Of a stretch of 64,000 bases of DNA, positions 58,401-64,000 are shown piece after piece. Location: the NCBI RefSeq assembly GCF_001653235.2, contig NW_019154044.1, positions 372,001 to 436,000 on the forward strand, written 5' to 3'. A program made the position numbers and the translations under genes. The stretch's first letter is position 1; each line of letters opens with the position of its first letter. Source of the DNA: Pochonia chlamydosporia 170. Lineage: Eukaryota; Ascomycota; Sordariomycetes; Hypocreales; Clavicipitaceae. Below the pieces are notes generated by a model that did no database searches, was not told the origin of the DNA, and was given only the letters and a program-made list of their open reading frames with translations.

Positions 58401-59300
58401 AAGTTCTTAAGGAAAATAATAAGTTAATTTAGGATATTAAAGTATATTATCTATAATAGAGAACTAGAAATAAAAGAGTAACTTAAGAAAGCTCTCTAAG
58501 ACCTAGGAACTATAAGGGTATAAGTCTCTATATATAACCTAAAAGTAAATATGCCTATTAAAGCTAGCTATTAGTCTATTGCTTCCACCCTAAGTAAGTC
58601 TAGAGAATTAAATAGTAAATAGTTATTATAACTTAATTTTATACTTCTAGCAGATAGAACTATAATTTAGGCCTCCTATAGAATATTAGCTTTCTATCTT
58701 ATTTATAGGTAGGAGCTAATTCTCCTACTAGAAGTAGAATACCCTACCTAGAGAATAATTAATTAGGATAAGGTAACCTTAAAAGAAGATCTTTTTTAAG
58801 TAAGAATTAAAATTCTTAAAAGAAAAGCTAAAGATATTACCCTAGCCTAAGAAAAGGTTCTTAAATTTAGATAATAACTAGCAGTAAGAATAAATAAAAA
58901 CTAAGCTACTTCTATTTAAAAAGAGAAATATTAGCTAGTCCTAGAAAGTCTTATTTTAGTTTTTAATATAGTTTATAGCATTAATATATTAACCTCTAAG
59001 AAACTTATAATAAGATAGAATAGACCTTTTTAAGTTATTAGTTAAGCCTCTATTATAGGAGCCTATAGGGTTATAACTCTTAATAGAATAGAACTTATAA
59101 AAATAATCTCTAGAAACTACCTAAAGCTTTTTATCTAAGACTCTAAAGGTTAATAGTTATCTATAGCAAACCTATAGTTACTAGGAGGAAAAACCTACTG
59201 CCTAGAGGCTATAGCTCTTAACTAGAAACTTAACTAGATTTTACCTAGAGAGGCAAAATATAATATATTAGATTAAATAGTTAATTATTCTATATAAATA
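52494..59300 (+). mobile_element. RIP-degraded Ty3/gypsy retrotransposon
   Basis: AT-rich DNA full of stops that still reads as a gypsy pol in a consistent order on the plus strand. Reverse transcriptase is at about 56530-57000 (YRNPFFLVIKKDKR; then PFLNNIAIKG where active copies have PFLDDIGVKG; then VYKYILEHLINI). RNase H is at about 57170-57770 (SFIGLTNYY; LNRAINNIP; FNFTIRYIPREKN). Integrase C-terminal part is at about 58390-58830 (block like IRVQVSIYNLKVNMPIKA, where active copies have ASAYHPQANG). Sequence from about 53100 to 54500 is probably gag but is too degraded to prove. The intact copia element is inserted at its left edge. Boundaries are approximate. The flanking 490-bp direct repeats may be its LTRs. 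Confidence 0.75.
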
Positions 59301-62300
59301 TATTCTTTTTATCTTCTAGAGATAATAGATAAACCTAAGGAAATACTACTACTAAAGAAAAATCTTCTATATAAACTAGAGATCTATCTGCTATTTATCT
59401 CCCTATAATAAAAAGAATAATACTAAAAACTCCTAGAAACTATTTAATTATTCCTAACCTACCTACTTAGTATTAAGATAAAAGCTCTTTAAACTTCTTT
59501 TATCTCTAGGAAGAAGATAGCTATCTTATAGGCACCTTATTAACTCTACCTAACTATCTATCTTACTCTAAATGCACTTATAAAAATAAGTAAGAGCACA
59601 GAAAATTTTTAGGAAACCCCTAAGAAGTAATAATTAATTAGTTTAGTAAATTCTAGATAGCCTAACTAGACTACTAAACTCTTATAGTTCTAGCCTAATA
59701 GTTATTTTTAGAGGCGCATTTTAACTAGGCTATTTTATTAGCCTTATATACTTTATCCCTAAAAGGATAAGGGATATTAAAAAGAAGATAAGGGGAATTC
59801 TATAAAGTAATAGCTAGGGGATAAGAAGCCTAGCTCTTAATTGCCTCTTTACTCTATTTATAGCCCCTAAAAGGAGATAAATTATAACCTTTATCCTTTC
59901 TCTAATACTAATATTTAGGCCTTATATGCTACTTATAAGTAACTACTCTAAACCTATTCTAAATGTAATTACTATAAGACCTAGAGTTAATTTCTAGATA
60001 GGAAAAGCAACTAAAAAATAGGAAAAGAATATACTCTTAAATACTAGTAATATAGTTCTAGTAAGTAATTAAGTAATAAGAATAAAGCATAGGATTCTAG
60101 AAGCTATAGAAGGAAACTATAAGTACTAGATAGTATTTAGAATGCTAGATAATATATTAAATAAAAACTCTCTAAGAATTAGTAAATTTTATAGGAATAA
60201 GAACTTAGTTAGAAGGAGTCTTCCTAGTAAACCTATAAGTTATACTATAATGCCTAGTAAATTCTACTTATATATTTATACCTATAAAGAATAGCCTAGA
60301 ATTCCTAATTATACCTTTTAATAGCTACTTATAAAAATAAACTTTAGTATATATAGGAATACTATAGCAGCTAAGATTAATACCCTCTTAAATAATAAAG
60401 CTAAATATATAATAGAACTAAAAAGAGAAACTATTAGAATGCTATAAGGCCTAGAGAAAAGATTAAATAAGATTAATACTTACCTATTTAAAATTAATCT
60501 TAGAAAAGCTCTTCTTTTTAGTATAGCTATTCTAGCTTAAAGAGGAGAGAGAAATATACTTACTAGTAGGAATATACTAAGCAATAATAGGGATAATATT
60601 AGGGAGGCAGTTATAAGGAATTTCTTTAATATTATTAATAGTATCTATAATTAAGAATTAGAAGAGAAAGAAATAAAGAGGATATAAAAGAGAGAGAAAT
60701 AGAAAGAATAAAAGAAAGAGTATATAAGCGGATTAAATAGGCGTATAAAAATATCAGATAAAGTGCCTTACTTAGGCACCTCTCTTCCTAAATATACCTA
60801 TTTAAACTATAATATACCTATAATAACTATTTAATCCTACTTATACCTTTATAACTCTCTCTTTCTTATATACTTTCCTTTATTTATTTTCTCTTTTAAA
60901 TACTTCTTTTACCTATATATATTATTATAACTTTCTTAATTATACTATTAACTCTCTCCCTCTTAAAAGAGAGAATTTACCTATTTTTATAAGATTTAAG
61001 AAATATTATAAGTTTTAGCTTATATTACTATTTAATTATAGCTACTATATTAACTTAATAAAGTTAGGATACTAATAATAGTAATACTATAGGTACTAGA
61101 GCTTTTATTTTTTATAAATACTACTTAGGAATAATAAGACTATAGGTTACTTATATTAGTAGGCCTATAAGTTTAACTTTTTATGCTATAGAGATAAAAA
61201 TAAATATTAGCAAAGAACTTTAAGAACTCTATCTATATTAACCCCTACTATTCTAACCTTAAGCACTCTAGAGAGATATTATATTTAAGAATATTAAGGC
61301 TTGCCTAAGAGATATATATAAAGAAGCTAGAAGGATTTTTTACTCTTATAGGGGCATTTTATAGGAATAATACCTTACTAAGGTGTATAATTTCCTTATA
61401 AAATCCCTTACTAAGAAGCAAAAGAATAGGTAGCTTAACTAGTTTAACCTAGAAGCTATAGGAAGGATTATTAGCTAAGGTATTAAAAATACTATTAAAA
61501 TACTACTAGGCTTCTTTATAATAAGACTAGAGCTAGTAGATTAAATTAATACCCTTTAAGAATTAAATAAAAACTTTAGTAGGCTCTCTAAGGGGAAGCC
61601 TATTACTAACTTTAAATATAATAGAAAGCTTACTTCTAGCTGCTTATATAAAGATATATAGAATACTAGATTCTTTAGTATATTTATTTATATAGATAAC
61701 TACTAGATAGTAATAGTATTTAATTAACTACTTAGTAAACTATACTACTATAATATAATTAATATAAATCCTACTATAAACTTTAAGTAGATAGTTAGGG
61801 GATTCTACTAGATATTTTGCCTTATTAATTACTCCTATACTTTTTATATAGCTATAGTCCTATATATAAGATAGAAAGAAGCATATAAATATAGATTTAT
61901 AGCACTTATATTCCTAGTATATCTCTTTTATAGGCAAATTAGCTATAAGTTAACTAACTTCTATTATAGTAAAAATATTAAACTAGAGTATAGAATTAAG
62001 TTATTAAAGAATAATAAGTTTAGGATAATCTCTATAGTGCTAATAATATTTAATCTAAGGCTATAGGATTAGATTCTCTTTACCTCTAGCAAAAAACCTA
62101 GTAATTATAATAAAGCTCTTATATATACTATAGAACTTCTATAGGCTATAGCAATTAATAAACTAGAAATTACCTTAATAAGCTAGGCTATATAAGACTA
62201 GTTAAACTATAATATATTAGCTATCTAGTAGAGAGTAATAGGAGTAATAAGTATAGTAAGGCTAATAAAAGACACTCTTACTATCTATAGAGGGTTTATA

Positions 62301-63510
62301 CCTGCTAAACTCTCTATATATAGATAATACTACCTATTAGATTGTCTTATTATGTATAATAGGTTTCCTAATAGTCTAGCTCCTAGCATTTAGGACTACC
62401 TAGTAGTAACTATTAGGAAGGTCTAGAGTAAACCTAGTATTTATAATAAAGACCTAGTATAGGTAATTAGGCGCCTAGAGATTTAAGCTGCTAAGAACTA
62501 TAATGCCTTGCCTAGTGCGCTAAAGAAACTATAAGAACTAATTAATCTTAAAGAAATACTAAAGCTAAGATAATAGATAGTTCTAAAGCGTAAAATTCCC
62601 TTGCTAGCAATAGAGTTAACTAGGAAGAACTTAGAACTTATAGCTCTAGGATTTAGTAAAGAGGGATTAATAACTAGTAGTCTCCCTTTTCTAGACTATT
62701 TAATTAGACCTTTATTGCTAGTACTATTATATTTCTTAATAATAAGTATACTCTAGAGAGAATATATTAACTAACTTAAGGCACTTACTAATAGACTAGA
62801 TCTTAGTTATACTAGAATACTAGTATTATAAATAGGGTCTCTACTAGGCTCTCCTAAGGAAATTATAATGCTAAAGCATTAATAGGGTAATAATAATAAA
62901 CCTAATCTAGTAGAAATAAACTAATAACTTATAAGATATATAAAAATCTAGCCTAAAGTAGCTTATATTTAGGGAATTTTAGGAAGGAAATTATTTCTAT
63001 ACCTAATAGAAGGTATATACTAAAACGCTTAAATTACTATTAGCTAAGAGGGATATAATATAAGTATTAGTATAGCTAGGCTTATAGCTCCTTATATTAA
63101 ATATTAGCTAACTCTTATATATAAGCCTACTATAAATATATACTTTTTAGTTATCCCTAAAGGCCTTATTTAGGAGAATATATAGAGAGATATTTAGGTA
63201 GCTATTAAATAGGATATTATCGCTAGATTAAATGCTAAAAAGCAATAAGAGACCTAAGTAGATAGAGCTTCTAGAAGGGGTAATAGTAATTCTAACCTAA
63301 TAATGCTAGTAATGCCTAGGTATAAGCTTACTAGAAAGATAAGAGGTTTAGGACTTTAGAGAATAGGACTTAGATAGAATTACTTTAATTAAATAGTTAC
63401 CTTTAAGAGATTAGAGTTTACTTTCTACTAATTATTATTTTAAGTTGCTCTTTTATTTTTGCCTTATATTTGCAAATAAGAATATTTACTATAGCTAGGA
63501 AGGTATTTAT
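59301..63510. other. AT-rich degraded repeat DNA, partly unidentified
   Basis: From 59301 to about 60720 this may be the 3' end of the gypsy element. From about 61640 to 63420 one plus-strand frame is unusually long between stops for RIP DNA and keeps protein-like composition (for example blocks near 62290-62400 and 62480-62600), so it once encoded a protein. I cannot assign it: no clear RT, DDE or tyrosine-recombinase motif is visible to me. Confidence 0.4.
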
Positions 63511-64000
63511 ATAGGTAGAATTGCTTACACCTAGTAGCTTAATAAGAGATAGGAAAAAGGGACTTAGTGTTTTTATTTAATCTTATAGCTACTATATAGA
63601 TAAAAGGGAGGTTCTACCCCCTTTAGCTAGAAATAATTAATTAATAGACTTAACTATAATTTTCTTAACTAGAGCTATTTACTTAATATATTTAATACTT
63701 ATTTACTAAATCTCTTATTAACTAAGAGTACCTTTCTTTATTATAGGTTATACCTTATAAAGGTATACTACTAAATAATATTACTAAGGTCTTTTAGAAA
63801 GACTAAAGCAATTAAGGATTAAATACTATTTAATCTAAGCAAGTAGGAGACTTTTAACTACCTAGCCTAAAAGCGCCTCTCTTTACTATATGCTATACCT
63901 TATAGAGGCATACTACTAAATAATATTAGGAAAGTCTTCTAGAAAGACTAAAGCAATTAAGAATTAAATACTATTTAATCTAGGTAATTAGAAGGATTCT
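63511..64000. repeat. Long direct repeat, copy 2, cut by the window end
   Basis: Same 490-bp sequence and internal 145-bp duplication as 45561-46050, same orientation. It differs by transitions only. It runs off the window. Confidence 0.8.

Noticed and set aside
61640..63420. Considered as a degraded Starship-type tyrosine recombinase (DUF3435)
   Set aside because: I could not find the R...HxxR...Y arrangement or the family's conserved blocks, so the call would be guesswork.

Overview
The window reads as nuclear DNA of a filamentous ascomycete (Pezizomycotina; Sordariomycetes-like is my guess, genus not determinable). Evidence: many short GT-AG introns of about 48-150 nt, fungal-specific families (Zn2Cys6 regulators, Pth11-like rhodopsin-fold proteins, GMC oxidases), GPI-anchored secreted proteins, and a block of repeats degraded only by C-to-T/G-to-A transitions, the signature of repeat-induced point mutation (RIP).

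Layout. 0-25 kb is gene-poor and holds mostly secreted or accessory genes: a GMC oxidase (979-2925), a GPI-anchored GH24 lysozyme (5107-6392), a secreted protein with three copies of a Cys-rich repeat (7737-8387), a broken Pth11-like gene (10472-11300), a small secreted protein (13518-13904), a secreted SH3b-CHAP cell-wall hydrolase (15032-15733), a broken phosphotransferase (16874-17613), a Zn2Cys6 regulator (18304-19652), a small ORF broken by three stops (21197-21736) and a flavin monooxygenase with a late frameshift (22170-24292). An intact Pth11-like gene (26091-27458) and a CorA-like membrane protein (28384-30027) follow.

31.6-41.5 kb is compact and looks like a carbohydrate-use cluster: a secreted DUF4185/GH183-like propeller with a C-terminal discoidin-type domain, a secreted GH43-like propeller, a Zn2Cys6 regulator divergent from an apparently cytosolic GH172 (DUF2961) enzyme, and an MFS sugar transporter. 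A logical order is secreted depolymerase, secreted exo-enzyme, importer, intracellular furanosidase, local regulator. GH172 plus DUF4185/GH183 is the pair known from D-arabinan breakdown in bacteria, so a fungal furanoside system, possibly aimed at arabinogalactan-bearing bacteria, is the main hypothesis. The lysozyme and CHAP hydrolase 16-26 kb away fit a bacterial-envelope theme, but that link is inference.

From about 41.9 kb to the end the DNA turns sharply AT-rich: remains of a Fot1/pogo transposon, of a copia element, of a Ty3/gypsy element lying between two direct repeats 17,950 bp apart, and an unidentified 2.7-kb stretch. Inside this is a young, intact Ty1/copia element (46462-52488) with identical 215-bp LTRs, a 5-bp target duplication, a 1692-residue open polyprotein and two AT-hook motifs. 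No tRNA, rRNA or CRISPR was seen.
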